Shown here: positions 49,068-57,588 of the stretch, piece by piece
Numbering within the stretch: position 1 is the stretch's first letter
Layout of the letters: the number at the start of each line of letters is the position of its first letter
NCBI RefSeq assembly: GCF_017355875.1
Contig: NZ_JAFEWC010000002.1
Span: 186,001 to 250,000, forward strand
Origin: Aridibaculum aurantiacum
Lineage (GTDB): Bacteria; Bacteroidota; Bacteroidia; Chitinophagales; Chitinophagaceae
Direction of reading: 5' to 3'
DNA length: 64,000 bases
Notes under the pieces: model-generated
Databases searched by the model: none
Told to the model about the DNA's origin: nothing
Seen by the model: only the letters and a program-made list of their open reading frames with translations
Made by a program: the position numbers and the translations under genes

Positions 49068-49763
49068 ATGAAAGTAGAAATATGGTCGGATATCGTTTGC
49101 CCATTTTGCTATATCGGCAAACGCAAATTTGAAAAAGCACTGGAAGGTTTTGACGCAAAGGAAAAAGTAGAGGTGGTATGGCGCTCTTTCCAGTTGGACC
49201 CGGAAATGGAATATGTGCCGGGTCAGTCGGTACACGAATATTTAGGTAAAAGAAAAGGTGGAAATACAGAAGATGGTAAACGTATGAATGACTCTATGGC
49301 CGCTATGGCCAAAGAAGTAGGTCTTGATTACGACTTCGACAATGCCATCATCAACAATACGCTTGATGCACACCGCCTGCTGCATTTTGCAAAGCAACAT
49401 AAGCTGCAGGACGAGCTAAAAGAGCGCCTGTTCAGGGCTTATTACACAGAAGGACAAAACATTGGTGATCATGAAACACTGGCTCGCCTGGCTGGTGAAG
49501 TAGGCATTCCTGCAGATGCAGCCTTGGCTGTTCTACAGTCGGATGAATTTGTGCATGACGTTCGCCAGGACCAGTACATAGCACAACAAATTGGTGCTCG
49601 AGGTGTTCCTTTCTATGTGTTCAACGATAAGTATGGCGTATCAGGTGCGCAGCCTTCAGAAGTGTTTGCAGAAGTATTGGCTAAAGTATGGGAAGAAGAA
49701 AAGCCGCAACTTATCAATAAAGAAGGGGAAGGTTTTTGTACCGTTGATGGCGTTTGTAACTAA
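49068..49763 (+). CDS. DsbA-family oxidoreductase, FrnE-like
   Basis: A 231-residue thioredoxin-fold protein of the FrnE/2-hydroxychromene-2-carboxylate isomerase group. It has the intact site VCPFC (Cys11, Cys14), the helical insert typical of the group (KQHKLQDELKERLFRAYYTEGQN), cis-Pro loop GVPFYVFNDKYGVSGAQP and a C-terminal CTVDGVCN pair. Cytoplasmic FrnE proteins take part in disulfide handling during oxidative stress. It lies 13 bases behind its degenerate relative. Confidence 0.9.
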   Translation: MKVEIWSDIVCPFCYIGKRKFEKALEGFDAKEKVEVVWRSFQLDPEMEYVPGQSVHEYLGKRKGGNTEDGKRMNDSMAAMAKEVGLDYDFDNAIINNTLDAHRLLHFAKQHKLQDELKERLFRAYYTEGQNIGDHETLARLAGEVGIPADAALAVLQSDEFVHDVRQDQYIAQQIGARGVPFYVFNDKYGVSGAQPSEVFAEVLAKVWEEEKPQLINKEGEGFCTVDGVCN

Positions 49764-49806
49764 TGCTAAAGGTGTGGTTGTTGTAGCATAACCAATAAAA
49801 ATTATC

Positions 49807-50487
49807 ATGAAAATATTAATCGTTCTTACCTCGCACAGCGAGCTTGGAAATACAGGTGAAAAAACAGGGTTTTGGATAGAGGAATTTGCCGCACCCTATT
49901 ATGTTTTTAAAGATGCAGGTGCAGAGGTGACACTGGCGTCAACAAAAGGTGGCTTACCGCCAATTGACCCAAAAAGTGATGCACCAGAAAACCAGACAGA
50001 AGCAACTAAGAGATTCAAAGAAGACAAGGCATTGCAGGAGCTACTGGCGAATACGAAAACAGTAGATGAAGTATCAGCTGAATCTTTTGATGCTATTTTT
50101 TACCCCGGCGGCCATGGGCCTCTTTGGGACCTGTTCGAGTCCCCGGGATCCATCAAACTGATTGAAGATTTCTGGGCTGCGAAAAAACCAGTTGCTGCAG
50201 TATGTCATGCTCCTGCTGTTTTACTTAATGCAAAAGATGAAGCGGGTGAACCGTTAGTAAAAGGCAAGAGAGTAGCAGGTTTTACAAACAGTGAAGAAGA
50301 GGCTGTAGGCCTTACTGAAGTGGTTCCATACCTGCTGGAGGATGAACTGAAGAACAAAGGCGGCAACTATTCTAAAGCTGCTGATTGGGCTTCATATGTA
50401 GTACAGGATGGACGACTTATCACAGGTCAGAACCCTGCATCATCAGAAGAGGCGGCGCATAAGCTGCTTGCACTACTTCAACAATAA
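49807..50487 (+). CDS. DJ-1/PfpI-family protein (Hsp31-like glyoxalase/deglycase type)
   Basis: A 226-residue class I glutamine-amidotransferase-like protein. The nucleophile elbow is [10 protein letters not shown] with Cys133-His134, and an N-terminal Glu in WIEEF (Glu25/26) can complete the site; the strand [14 protein letters not shown] is typical of Hsp31. Members act as GSH-independent glyoxalase III or chaperone. Methylglyoxal is an electrophile, which fits the operon. It lies 43 bases after frnE-like gene. Confidence 0.9.
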   Translation: MKILIVLTSHSELGNTGEKTGFWIEEFAAPYYVFKDAGAEVTLASTKGGLPPIDPKSDAPENQTEATKRFKEDKALQELLANTKTVDEVSAESFDAIFYPGGHGPLWDLFESPGSIKLIEDFWAAKKPVAAVCHAPAVLLNAKDEAGEPLVKGKRVAGFTNSEEEAVGLTEVVPYLLEDELKNKGGNYSKAADWASYVVQDGRLITGQNPASSEEAAHKLLALLQQ

Positions 50488-50509
50488 ACTAAAAAGACGA
50501 ACAAATACA

Positions 50510-51226
50510 ATGGAATCATTACAAGGAAAAATAGCACTGGTAACAGGTGCAGGAAAAGGCATTGGAAGAGCTATAGCCATTGCTTTGGCAAATGAAGGAG
50601 TTAATGTTGGTTTGCTTGCACGTACAGAAAAAGATGTACAAGCTGTAGCCGAAGAATTGAGAGCAATAGGCGTAAAAGCAGCGCCTGTAGTAGCAGACAT
50701 CAGCAATAGGCAGGCGGTAGAAACAGCTGTTCAGCAGGTACACGACCAACTAGGCAATATTGATATTTTGATCAACAATGCAGGTACTGGCTCATTTGGA
50801 AAATTTCTTGAACTGGAACCCGAGCAATGGGAGCAGCAGGTGCGTGTAAACCTATTTGGTGTGTATTATGCTACACGTGCTGTACTTCCTCAAATGATAG
50901 AACGTAAAACAGGTGATATAGTAAATATATCTTCCACTGCAGGTAAAACCGGTGCAGCGGTTACAAGTGCTTATAGTGCTTCTAAATTTGGCGTGTTTGG
51001 ACTAAGCGAAAGCCTGATGCAGGAAGTGCGTAAACATGGCATTCGTGTAACAGCACTTGCACCAAGTACAATTGTTACCGAACTGGCCAACAGCAACAAC
51101 CTGATAACCGGTGATCCGGAACGTGTTATGCACCCGGAAGATTTTGCTGAACTCATCGTTGCACAATTGAAGTTGCCAAGAAGAGTGTTGGTAAAAGAAG
51201 CAAGTATCTTCTCTACCAATCCATAG
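50510..51226 (+). CDS. Short-chain dehydrogenase/reductase
   Basis: A 238-residue classical SDR of the 3-ketoacyl-ACP reductase-like group. NAD(P) motif [12 protein letters not shown], structural NNAG in [12 protein letters not shown], catalytic Ser in ISSTAG and YxxxK as YSASKFG. The start is ATG 50510, 22 bases after the previous stop; a longer in-frame start at 50408 lies in the upstream gene. It is the last gene of the redox operon and probably reduces a carbonyl; the substrate is unknown. Confidence 0.9.
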   Translation: MESLQGKIALVTGAGKGIGRAIAIALANEGVNVGLLARTEKDVQAVAEELRAIGVKAAPVVADISNRQAVETAVQQVHDQLGNIDILINNAGTGSFGKFLELEPEQWEQQVRVNLFGVYYATRAVLPQMIERKTGDIVNISSTAGKTGAAVTSAYSASKFGVFGLSESLMQEVRKHGIRVTALAPSTIVTELANSNNLITGDPERVMHPEDFAELIVAQLKLPRRVLVKEASIFSTNP

Positions 51227-51316
51227 CATTTATGGGAAAAAATATTTGAAGAGGTTAATAAGGAGCAAGCAAAATAAGGGTTAAGGTAATAGGTCGTTTA
51301 AGACCTTGAGAAAGCA

Positions 51317-51346
51317 AGCCGCATCTTTCCAGGTGCGGCTATTTTT
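51317..51346 (+). terminator. Terminator of the redox operon
   Basis: AGCCGCA / TGCGGCT stem with a ten-base loop and an ATTTTT tail. It overlaps the 3' end of the convergent cyclase gene. Confidence 0.85.
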
Positions 51347-52577
51347 GTATCTCCTTTTTCCTAAGAACCTCGAAGATCTTCACCGGGTCACGTTTGCCTT
51401 TTACTGCTACCGGCGGCCACTCTTTTACTTCCACCCAATCTTTCACCTGCTCATATACTGGTAGCGATATCAATATTGAATTCGGTTTATTCTGCGTAAG
51501 CGATTCTATTCTTTTACCTGTGTTCACAGTATCGCCGGTTATAGAATATTCAATTTTATTTTTCGAACCAAGCGTACCGGTAATTACTTCGCCGGCATGA
51601 ATGCCAATGCCAATCTTCAGTTCGCCGTTGGTAAATGAACGGCATTCCTCATTTAGCAGCTTTAGCTTTTCCAGCATTTCCATGGCACAAAAAACAGCAT
51701 TGCGTTCATATGGTGGAAAAGAGAATGGTGCGCCGAATGTTGCAAATATTTCATCTCCTACATATTGGTTAACCATGCCGCTGTACACGCTTATCACATC
51801 GCTCATGATAGAGTAATACCTATTGAGAATGTTTACCGCAGCCTGTGGCGCCAGGTTTTCTACAATAGACATATACCCGCGCATATCGCAAAAAAGAACG
51901 GTCAGGAATTTTGCTTCAGCATCATTTACTATTTCGCCGCCACCAGCGCGTAAATGTTTGGCTACAATTTCATCAGGAACAAAGCGAGTAAAAAGATTAA
52001 GCACCTTATTCTGCTCATCCAGTTTCTTTTCCAGCTCTTTTAGCAAGGCATCGTTTAGATCCAGTAGTTGTTGCTTTTGTTTGTGCAATTCCATTTGCGT
52101 AACTACCTGTTCGGCCAGCACCTTTAGTATATTCTTTTGCTTCTCATCCAGTGTGCGCGGCTTCTGGTCGAGTACACACAGCGTTCCTATTTTATGACCC
52201 GTAGAAGTGATAAGGGGGCTGCCTGCATAAAACCTGATGTTGGGTTCATTTATAACAAGGGGATTGCTGCGAAATCTTTCATCTTCCAAAGTATCCGGCA
52301 CCTCCAGCACCTCATCATGTTTTATGGTGTGTTGGCAAAACGACATTTCGCGTGGCGTTTCTTTGGCGTATAATCCTCTCGATGCTTTGAACCATTGCCT
52401 GTCTCTATCAACAAGTGAGATAAATGAAATGGGTGTATCGCAGATATAAGATGCAACTTCAACAAGCTTGTTGTACGGTTCTTCAACTTCAGTATCTAAA
52501 ATATTGTATTGATATAAAGTAAATAATCTCTCCTTTTCTTTCTTCATTTCCTCCAATGTCAAAACTTCAAAACTCAT
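51339..52577 (-). CDS. GAF-domain adenylate/guanylate cyclase
   Basis: A 412-residue class III nucleotide cyclase with an N-terminal GAF domain (about 15-165; e.g. AGSPLITSTGHKIGTLCVLD) and a helical linker (165-200), then the cyclase domain (about 222-405). Metal-binding Asp231 (FCDMRG) and Asp275 (YVGDEIFA) are present, as are the transition-state Asn352 and Arg356 (VNTGKRIE). It therefore looks catalytically competent. The base specificity cannot be decided by eye. A small-molecule signal sensed by GAF is likely. No membrane segment is seen. Confidence 0.9.
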   Translation of the reverse strand: MSFEVLTLEEMKKEKERLFTLYQYNILDTEVEEPYNKLVEVASYICDTPISFISLVDRDRQWFKASRGLYAKETPREMSFCQHTIKHDEVLEVPDTLEDERFRSNPLVINEPNIRFYAGSPLITSTGHKIGTLCVLDQKPRTLDEKQKNILKVLAEQVVTQMELHKQKQQLLDLNDALLKELEKKLDEQNKVLNLFTRFVPDEIVAKHLRAGGGEIVNDAEAKFLTVLFCDMRGYMSIVENLAPQAAVNILNRYYSIMSDVISVYSGMVNQYVGDEIFATFGAPFSFPPYERNAVFCAMEMLEKLKLLNEECRSFTNGELKIGIGIHAGEVITGTLGSKNKIEYSITGDTVNTGKRIESLTQNKPNSILISLPVYEQVKDWVEVKEWPPVAVKGKRDPVKIFEVLRKKEIQK

Positions 52578-52750
52578 ACGACAAGCCTTTTCTAAAATGA
52601 ATCAATATAAGTGTACCTCCTGTTTTTCTGCCTGAAATGAAAAGAAATTGAATAATACCGCAGGTAATGTGGAAACACTACCCCACAGAAGAAGATGCTA
52701 AGCATAGGGAAGTATGGTAGATACTACCACACCTACAGCAGTAGAACTAC

Positions 52751-53800
52751 TTATTGCTTTTCCTGTTTCTGCTGCGTGTATTTCTTTACTTCAGGAGCTA
52801 CTTTGGTGCCCAGTAGTTCTATAGTACGCATAGCCTGTTCGTGCGGCAGAGCGCCAATAGTCATCTGGGTTAAGAAGCGGGTGTAGCCAAATAATTCATG
52901 CTCGTACAAAAGTTTATCAATTACCTGCTGCGGGCTTCCTACCAGTAAAGCTCCTTCTTTATTAGTTGAAGCATCAAATTGCTGGCGCGTCATGCCCGAC
53001 CAGCCACGTTCACGGCCTATGCGGCTCATTACCTCTGCATAGGGTGGGTAAAATTCATCACGCGCCTGTTGCGAAGTTTCGGCTATATACGTATGCGAGT
53101 TAATGCACAGCTGCAAGTTGCTGGGATCATGACCTTCTTTTTTATACACCTCCCTGTAAAGATTAGCAAAGGGAGCAAAGCGTGCAGGCATACCACCAAT
53201 GATGGCCATGGTCATGGGTAAACCATAAGTAGCTGCACGAACTACAGACTCAGGAGTTCCTCCAACAGCTACCCATATGGGAAGCTTGCCGTGGTATGGT
53301 CGCGGGTACACACCTCGATCGTTGATGGATTGAGTATGCTTTCCTTTCCAGGTGATGCGTGGCGCTTCATTCAGCTTTACCAGCATTTCCAGTTTTTCTG
53401 AAAAGAGTTCGTCATAATCCTTCAGGTCGTTCCCAAACAATGGGAATGATTCTATAAATGATCCGCGGCCGGCCATCACTTCTGCACGTCCACCCGATAG
53501 CAGGTCTACCGTAGAAAATTGTTGATATACCCTTACAGGATCTTCAGAACTTAATACAGTTACACCACTTGATAGCTTAATGTTCTTGGTTCTTACGGCG
53601 GCTGCAGCCAGTACAGTAGTAGGAGACGATACTGCATAATCAGGGCGATGATGTTCGCCTACAGCAAATACATCAAGTCCTAGTTGGTCTGCCAGTTCTA
53701 TTTCTTGCAGCAGGTTTTGCAGCCGTTGATAAGGATCAATCTTTTCTTTGGTAACCGGGTGTACACCCACATCAGCAAACGAGCATATTCCTATTTCCAT
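52751..53800 (-). CDS. LLM-class flavin-dependent oxidoreductase
   Basis: A 349-residue luciferase-like monooxygenase-fold protein. It starts EIGICSFADVG, with LADQLGLDVFAVGEHHRPDYAVSSPTTVLAAAAVRT as the flavin-side region, RAEVMAGRGSFIESFPLFG and IWVAVGGTPESVVRAATYGLPM. The Bacteroidota members of this type ('LLM class, MupA/Atu3640 family-like') have unknown substrates. A perfect TAnnTTTG element precedes it. Confidence 0.88.
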   Translation of the reverse strand: MEIGICSFADVGVHPVTKEKIDPYQRLQNLLQEIELADQLGLDVFAVGEHHRPDYAVSSPTTVLAAAAVRTKNIKLSSGVTVLSSEDPVRVYQQFSTVDLLSGGRAEVMAGRGSFIESFPLFGNDLKDYDELFSEKLEMLVKLNEAPRITWKGKHTQSINDRGVYPRPYHGKLPIWVAVGGTPESVVRAATYGLPMTMAIIGGMPARFAPFANLYREVYKKEGHDPSNLQLCINSHTYIAETSQQARDEFYPPYAEVMSRIGRERGWSGMTRQQFDASTNKEGALLVGSPQQVIDKLLYEHELFGYTRFLTQMTIGALPHEQAMRTIELLGTKVAPEVKKYTQQKQEKQ

Positions 53801-53818
53801 TGTATTATTTTCTATAGC

Positions 53819-53826
53819 AAAGCTAC
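53819..53826 (-). promoter_or_regulatory. -7 promoter element of the LLM oxidoreductase
   Basis: TAGCTTTG on the minus strand matches TAnnTTTG, 18 bases before the ATG; predicted leader about 12 bases. Confidence 0.55.
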
Positions 53827-53849
53827 AGCAGTAAATGTAGGTGCAGCTA

Positions 53850-54581
53850 TTAAGCTTTAGGTTTCGATAGTTGCTTTGGCTTCTTCACAACTTCTTTAGC
53901 AGCTAAATGTTTTAAAAAAATGGCAGATAGCAGATCGAGATCTACCTGCTCAATAGCATGTGGTGTAGCAGGTAGTATAGCAAGTTGTCCATTTGGTAAT
54001 TGTTTATATACTGTTGCTGTTTCTACCAGTGAAACCATCTGGTCCCTATCTCCGAGTACCAGCAGCACCGGGCATTTTATTTCTTTAAAATCAAAAAGGT
54101 GAAGCGGCGGATTTGCACCCATATCATGCAGCATTTCGCTTGTTTTATTTACCAGTTCCTGCCAGTCATTTGGATGATGCCTGTTCTTTAATTGATCAGC
54201 AAAAGCAGGGACCTTTTGCTGCATTTTTACCGGGTTTAGCATGGCTGTTTCTTTACCCGCAACCATTTCGTCCCAATGTAGTTTGGTGCCAAGAGTAGCC
54301 ACACCTTCCACCAATGATGGATAATGCTTTGCCAGGTATAGTGCTACATATCCACCCATGCTATATCCAAACAGCGTTATCTTCTTTAGCTTCTGTTCGC
54401 GCAGCCAGTCTTTTACCTCCTGCGCAAATTGTTCTATGGAAAAATCATTAGCGAATGGTTTGCCGCCGTGGCCACTAAAATCTATAGAATGTACAATGTA
54501 GTGTGACGACAATATATGCTTAAGCGGTGCCAGTTGCTCCTGGGAGCCGATGGCGCCATGCAGTAGTAGTAATGGTTTCAT
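53850..54581 (-). CDS. Alpha/beta-fold hydrolase
   Basis: A 243-residue cytoplasmic alpha/beta hydrolase. Oxyanion motif HGAIGS, nucleophile elbow GYSMGGY (Ser), acid in LVLGDRDQMVS and His in ATPHAIEQ complete the triad. A Lys-rich C-terminal tail (EVVKKPKQLSKPKA) is present. Substrate unknown. It is 50 bases ahead of the LLM gene and may be co-transcribed with it. Confidence 0.88.
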   Translation of the reverse strand: MKPLLLLHGAIGSQEQLAPLKHILSSHYIVHSIDFSGHGGKPFANDFSIEQFAQEVKDWLREQKLKKITLFGYSMGGYVALYLAKHYPSLVEGVATLGTKLHWDEMVAGKETAMLNPVKMQQKVPAFADQLKNRHHPNDWQELVNKTSEMLHDMGANPPLHLFDFKEIKCPVLLVLGDRDQMVSLVETATVYKQLPNGQLAILPATPHAIEQVDLDLLSAIFLKHLAAKEVVKKPKQLSKPKA

Positions 54582-54700
54582 GGTACGAATGAGTATGGTG
54601 AAGGTACTTCACAGAATTTATTATTACTATACCTGCACCTGCCGTCTATGTAACTTGCTGGCAAAGCTTTTGCAAAAGTTTTGTAACAAAAATTTTGAGT

Positions 54701-54928
54701 ATGAAGAAGTTACTAATAGCAGGAGCTTGCCTAACAGTATTTGCCTGTACCAATCCAGAGAATAATGTAGACGATCCGGCAGATACAGCCGGTTTGAATT
54801 ATAGTTCAGGAGATCGTTTAAATACAAACCCTGGTCCTACTGCAGATGATACAATGCGTGGGGCAGGTATCGATACATCAAATGCGCCGAAAGACTCAGC
54901 GCGTGCTATTCCTCCAAGAGATCATTAA
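54701..54928 (+). CDS. Small lipoprotein
   Basis: A 75-residue lipoprotein: MKKLLIAGACLTVFAC lipobox, then an Asn/Asp/Pro-rich, presumably disordered mature part (PADTAGLNYSSGDRLN). Start ATG 54701; the TTG two codons earlier is less likely. A terminator follows. Function unknown. Confidence 0.75.
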   Translation: MKKLLIAGACLTVFACTNPENNVDDPADTAGLNYSSGDRLNTNPGPTADDTMRGAGIDTSNAPKDSARAIPPRDH

Positions 54929-54952
54929 CAGGGATAGGTAATTATAAAAACA

Positions 54953-54987
54953 AAAAAGCCATGTTTATTTTAAACATGGCTTTTTAA
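54953..54987. terminator. Bidirectional terminator
   Basis: AAAAAGCCATGTTTA / TAAACATGGCTTTTT stem with a TTT loop. It serves the small lipoprotein gene on the plus strand and the 32-residue gene on the minus strand, whose stop codon touches it. Confidence 0.92.
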
Positions 54988-55086
54988 TTATTGGCCTGGT
55001 TGATTGCCATGATCCTTCTTTTTCATATTCATGACTATGAATACAATTACCAGGATGAATACGATTAGAAATACTATAGGTAGCAT
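54988..55086 (-). CDS. Small 32-residue membrane protein
   Basis: ATG 55086 to TAA 54988 encodes MLPIVFLIVFILVIVFIVMN followed by MKKKDHGNQPGQ: one hydrophobic helix of about 19 residues with a basic, polar end. It is followed at once by a perfect bidirectional terminator, and nothing else occupies this gap. The regular codons, helix pattern and terminator make it a plausible real gene. Function unknown; it is far below normal length cut-offs. Confidence 0.55.
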   Translation of the reverse strand: MLPIVFLIVFILVIVFIVMNMKKKDHGNQPGQ

Positions 55087-55246
55087 ATTATTTATTTTTA
55101 AGTTAGAAGATTAATGGTATTAATTCCAATTATTATACCATGGGTAAAAAGGAAGTTTGCTGTTTTTAATTATCATATATCTTGGATTGCTGCATAATTT
55201 TTAGCGGCAATTCATGTTCTTATCTTCATATAAAGAAGCTAATAAA

Positions 55247-55645
55247 ATGGCGAAGAAAATTTATCAATGGTTATTGGCTATTCAAGGAATTTACTGCCTG
55301 GTAACTGCTGTGTGGCCGCTGATTCACTTAAAGAGTTTTTTGACTGTTACAGGTCCCAAGACAGATATATGGTTGCTTGAAACAGTATCTGTTCTTATTC
55401 TTGCCATTGCTGTTTTATTGTTACTTCACCTGCTATATTTATCTCCTGTTGTTCCTGTTGCAGTTATGGCTATTGTTATGTCTGCAGGTCTTTTATTTAT
55501 TGATGTTTATTATCCTTCTGTAAGCCGGATTGCTGATGTATACCTGGCTGATGCAATTATGCAAGCACTATTTCTTTTACTGTGGTTGTATATTCTTGTT
55601 GTTCACAAGCAGGTAGAAAAAAATCTGCAGGCAAAGAAGAAATAA
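55247..55645 (+). CDS. Four-helix membrane protein of unknown function
   Basis: A 132-residue protein with four hydrophobic segments (YQWLLAIQGIYCLVTAVWPL, VLILAIAVLLLLHLLYL, VAVMAIVMSAGLLFIDVYY and IMQALFLLLWLYILVVH) and a Lys-rich C-terminus (KNLQAKKK). I recognise no family. The start is placed at ATG 55247 (MAKKIYQ); the ORF extends to 55214. Confidence 0.72.
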   Translation: MAKKIYQWLLAIQGIYCLVTAVWPLIHLKSFLTVTGPKTDIWLLETVSVLILAIAVLLLLHLLYLSPVVPVAVMAIVMSAGLLFIDVYYPSVSRIADVYLADAIMQALFLLLWLYILVVHKQVEKNLQAKKK

Positions 55646-55649
55646 AAGA

Positions 55650-55678
55650 AAGGCATAGCCGTCAAGACTATGCCTTTA
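55650..55678 (-). terminator. Terminator of the META-domain gene
   Basis: AAAGGCATAG / CTATGCCTTT ten-base-pair stem, nine-base loop. On the minus strand it is followed by CTTTTATTT, so it suits the minus gene and possibly the convergent plus gene. Confidence 0.75.
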
Positions 55679-55696
55679 AGTTGCTGTAAATAATAA

Positions 55697-57259
55697 TTAC
55701 CTGTTGTTATTCTTCGCAAGTACCATCAGAACTTCATTGCCATTTTTTAGGCGTAGTTCATTGTTCACTACCTCATAAGAATTTACCCTGCGAATACGAT
55801 CTAAGAAAGCCTGTTGATCGAAACCGCCACTGCACTCTATTGCTGTTGCAGGATTGGTGTTTTGGAACTGCAGCCTGTCGCCATCTACTATCAAACTACC
55901 CATTATTTGGTTGCAACCTGTGTAGCCGGTATAGCTTCCATTTTCGATGTTCAGGTTTAGTCTTGGCAACATGAAGTTATTACCGTTTGCTGCAGTAAGA
56001 TCCAGTCCGCCTGTGCCAGCATTAAGCGATGTGTTACTCATGTTGGCAGAGCTATTCATGTTATTTTGATTCATAGCTGTGCCCTGGTTCATGTTGGTTG
56101 TTCCAGTCATGTTACCTTGAGTCGTGCCAGTGTTCCTGTCCTGGTTCATGGTGTTGTTCTGTGCCATACCAGTAGTGCCGGTATTTGTACCAGTAGTACC
56201 ACTCATTGTAGCATTAGCACCAGTACCTGCATTTACTCCACCTTGAGCATGTGCCTGTGCACGTGCATTTTGAATAGCAGCTGCATTACCATTTGTACCT
56301 GTAGTTCCTACATCAGCTATCTGTGTTCCATTTGAATTAATTCCAGCACCTGCATCATTTACGAATACGGTATTGTCATCAGAAGAAATGCCTGTACCTG
56401 TATTGGTGTTAGCATTAGTAGAAGCGTTGACACCTGCGTTTACTCCAGTGTTTGTATTCATACCTGCAGAACCACTTACGCCAGCATTCATATTTCCAGC
56501 TGTGCCTGATGTCAAACCTGCTGAAGAATTAGCACCTACACCTGCATTCATACCGGTGGTATTGGCATTCATACCTGCAGAACCACTTACGCCAGCATTT
56601 ATATTTCCAGCTGTGCCAGATGTCATACCTGCTGAAGTTTTTGCTCCTGCCTTGGTACCTGTAGTAGAACGTTTGTTATTGCTTGCTGTAGTTGTACCTG
56701 CATTACGCGCATCCATGGTAGCAGAAGCAGAAAGATATGTTTGACTATTTCTTGCTCTTATAGCTTCTGGTGTCCAATAGCTGGCATAATCTGAAGCACG
56801 GTTCGCATCTGATCTCCATGCAGAAGCCATCTCAGGTGTCATAACCAGTGTCCACTGTCCATCTACTGCAGAATTGTAGTTCGTATTTCTGCGCATGTCG
56901 GTGTTGTAAGTCCAGCCTCCGGTACCAGTTGTTGCAAGGTCAGCAGCGCGTGCATCGTTGTAGCCGTTGTAAACATTTCCCTGCGACATAACACCTGTAT
57001 TAGCGTGGTATGCATCAGAGGTCATAGTAGCATTGGCTACGCTGGTTGTACCCATGGTTCCTGTTGTCATGCCAGCACCTGCAGATGCGTTGCTTCCATA
57101 CATTGCCTGGTCAGCAGTAGCTGGTACATTAGTGGTGCTTACAGAGCCATCCATTGATGTACCAGTATTAGTCCCCGTTCCTCCTGTTGTTGTGTTTCTT
57201 GACGTACTGCAATTGACCAGGAGGAATGCCAATGGCAGTACAATAAGTGTTTTTTTCAT
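55697..57259 (-). CDS. Repetitive Gly/Thr/Asn-rich lipoprotein with C-terminal META domain
   Basis: A 520-residue lipoprotein (lipobox LVNC, Cys17). Residues ~20-400 are mostly low-complexity Gly, Thr, Ala, Asn and Met with near-repeats such as AGMTSGTAGNINAGVSGS. The middle (about 110-185) is a non-repetitive segment (GQWTLVMTPEMASAWRSD). The last ~110 residues form a META/HslJ-like domain, with YTGYTGCNQIMGSLIVD, AIECSGGFDQQAFLDRIRRV and LRLKNGNEVLMVLAK. META domains occur in secreted stress proteins. It starts at ATG 57259, which gives a proper signal peptide. The repeats include a 71-base segment copied with three differences 111 bases apart. Confidence 0.8.
   Translation of the reverse strand: MKKTLIVLPLAFLLVNCSTSRNTTTGGTGTNTGTSMDGSVSTTNVPATADQAMYGSNASAGAGMTTGTMGTTSVANATMTSDAYHANTGVMSQGNVYNGYNDARAADLATTGTGGWTYNTDMRRNTNYNSAVDGQWTLVMTPEMASAWRSDANRASDYASYWTPEAIRARNSQTYLSASATMDARNAGTTTASNNKRSTTGTKAGAKTSAGMTSGTAGNINAGVSGSAGMNANTTGMNAGVGANSSAGLTSGTAGNMNAGVSGSAGMNTNTGVNAGVNASTNANTNTGTGISSDDNTVFVNDAGAGINSNGTQIADVGTTGTNGNAAAIQNARAQAHAQGGVNAGTGANATMSGTTGTNTGTTGMAQNNTMNQDRNTGTTQGNMTGTTNMNQGTAMNQNNMNSSANMSNTSLNAGTGGLDLTAANGNNFMLPRLNLNIENGSYTGYTGCNQIMGSLIVDGDRLQFQNTNPATAIECSGGFDQQAFLDRIRRVNSYEVVNNELRLKNGNEVLMVLAKNNNR
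56456..56637 (-). repeat. In-frame direct repeat within the META-domain gene
   Basis: 71-base segments at 56456-56526 and 56567-56637 differ at three positions. The 111-base spacing is 37 codons, so the repeat keeps the reading frame. Confidence 0.85.
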
Positions 57260-57588
57260 AGTGCGAATTTTTTGTGTGTTTGCTTCTATTTTCCCTATTC
57301 CCATGCCATGGGGGCAGCTTGTAGCAGTAGTTATCCCACATGGCTATAAAAGCTGAAACCTAAGTGTGGTAAGGGTTTTAAAAGATTTTCATTCTGAAGA
57401 CTTTATCATCTGCAGCAACCGGGTAAAACATTTAGAAGTTGTAGAAGAAGTAGTTGTTTATGTATAACAACTGGTGTACATATTTTTCCGCACGTGTATA
57501 TTGCATCGCTCCAAATCTATGGTGCCACCTAACAGGTAAGTAAACATTAGCTGGAGGAAATATGTTTTACCAGCCAATCTAATGATGA
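57260..57588. other. Gap of 329 bases between divergent META and hydrolase genes
   Basis: No gene or strong structure is seen. It includes a six-codon open frame, ATG 57562 to TAA 57580-57582, that has a GGAGG five to nine bases before it and ends seven bases before the hydrolase start. Confidence 0.5.

Noticed and set aside
56066-57356. Plus-strand ORFs opposite the META-domain gene
   Set aside because: They come from the low-complexity repeat read backwards; the minus-strand frame has a signal peptide and domain.
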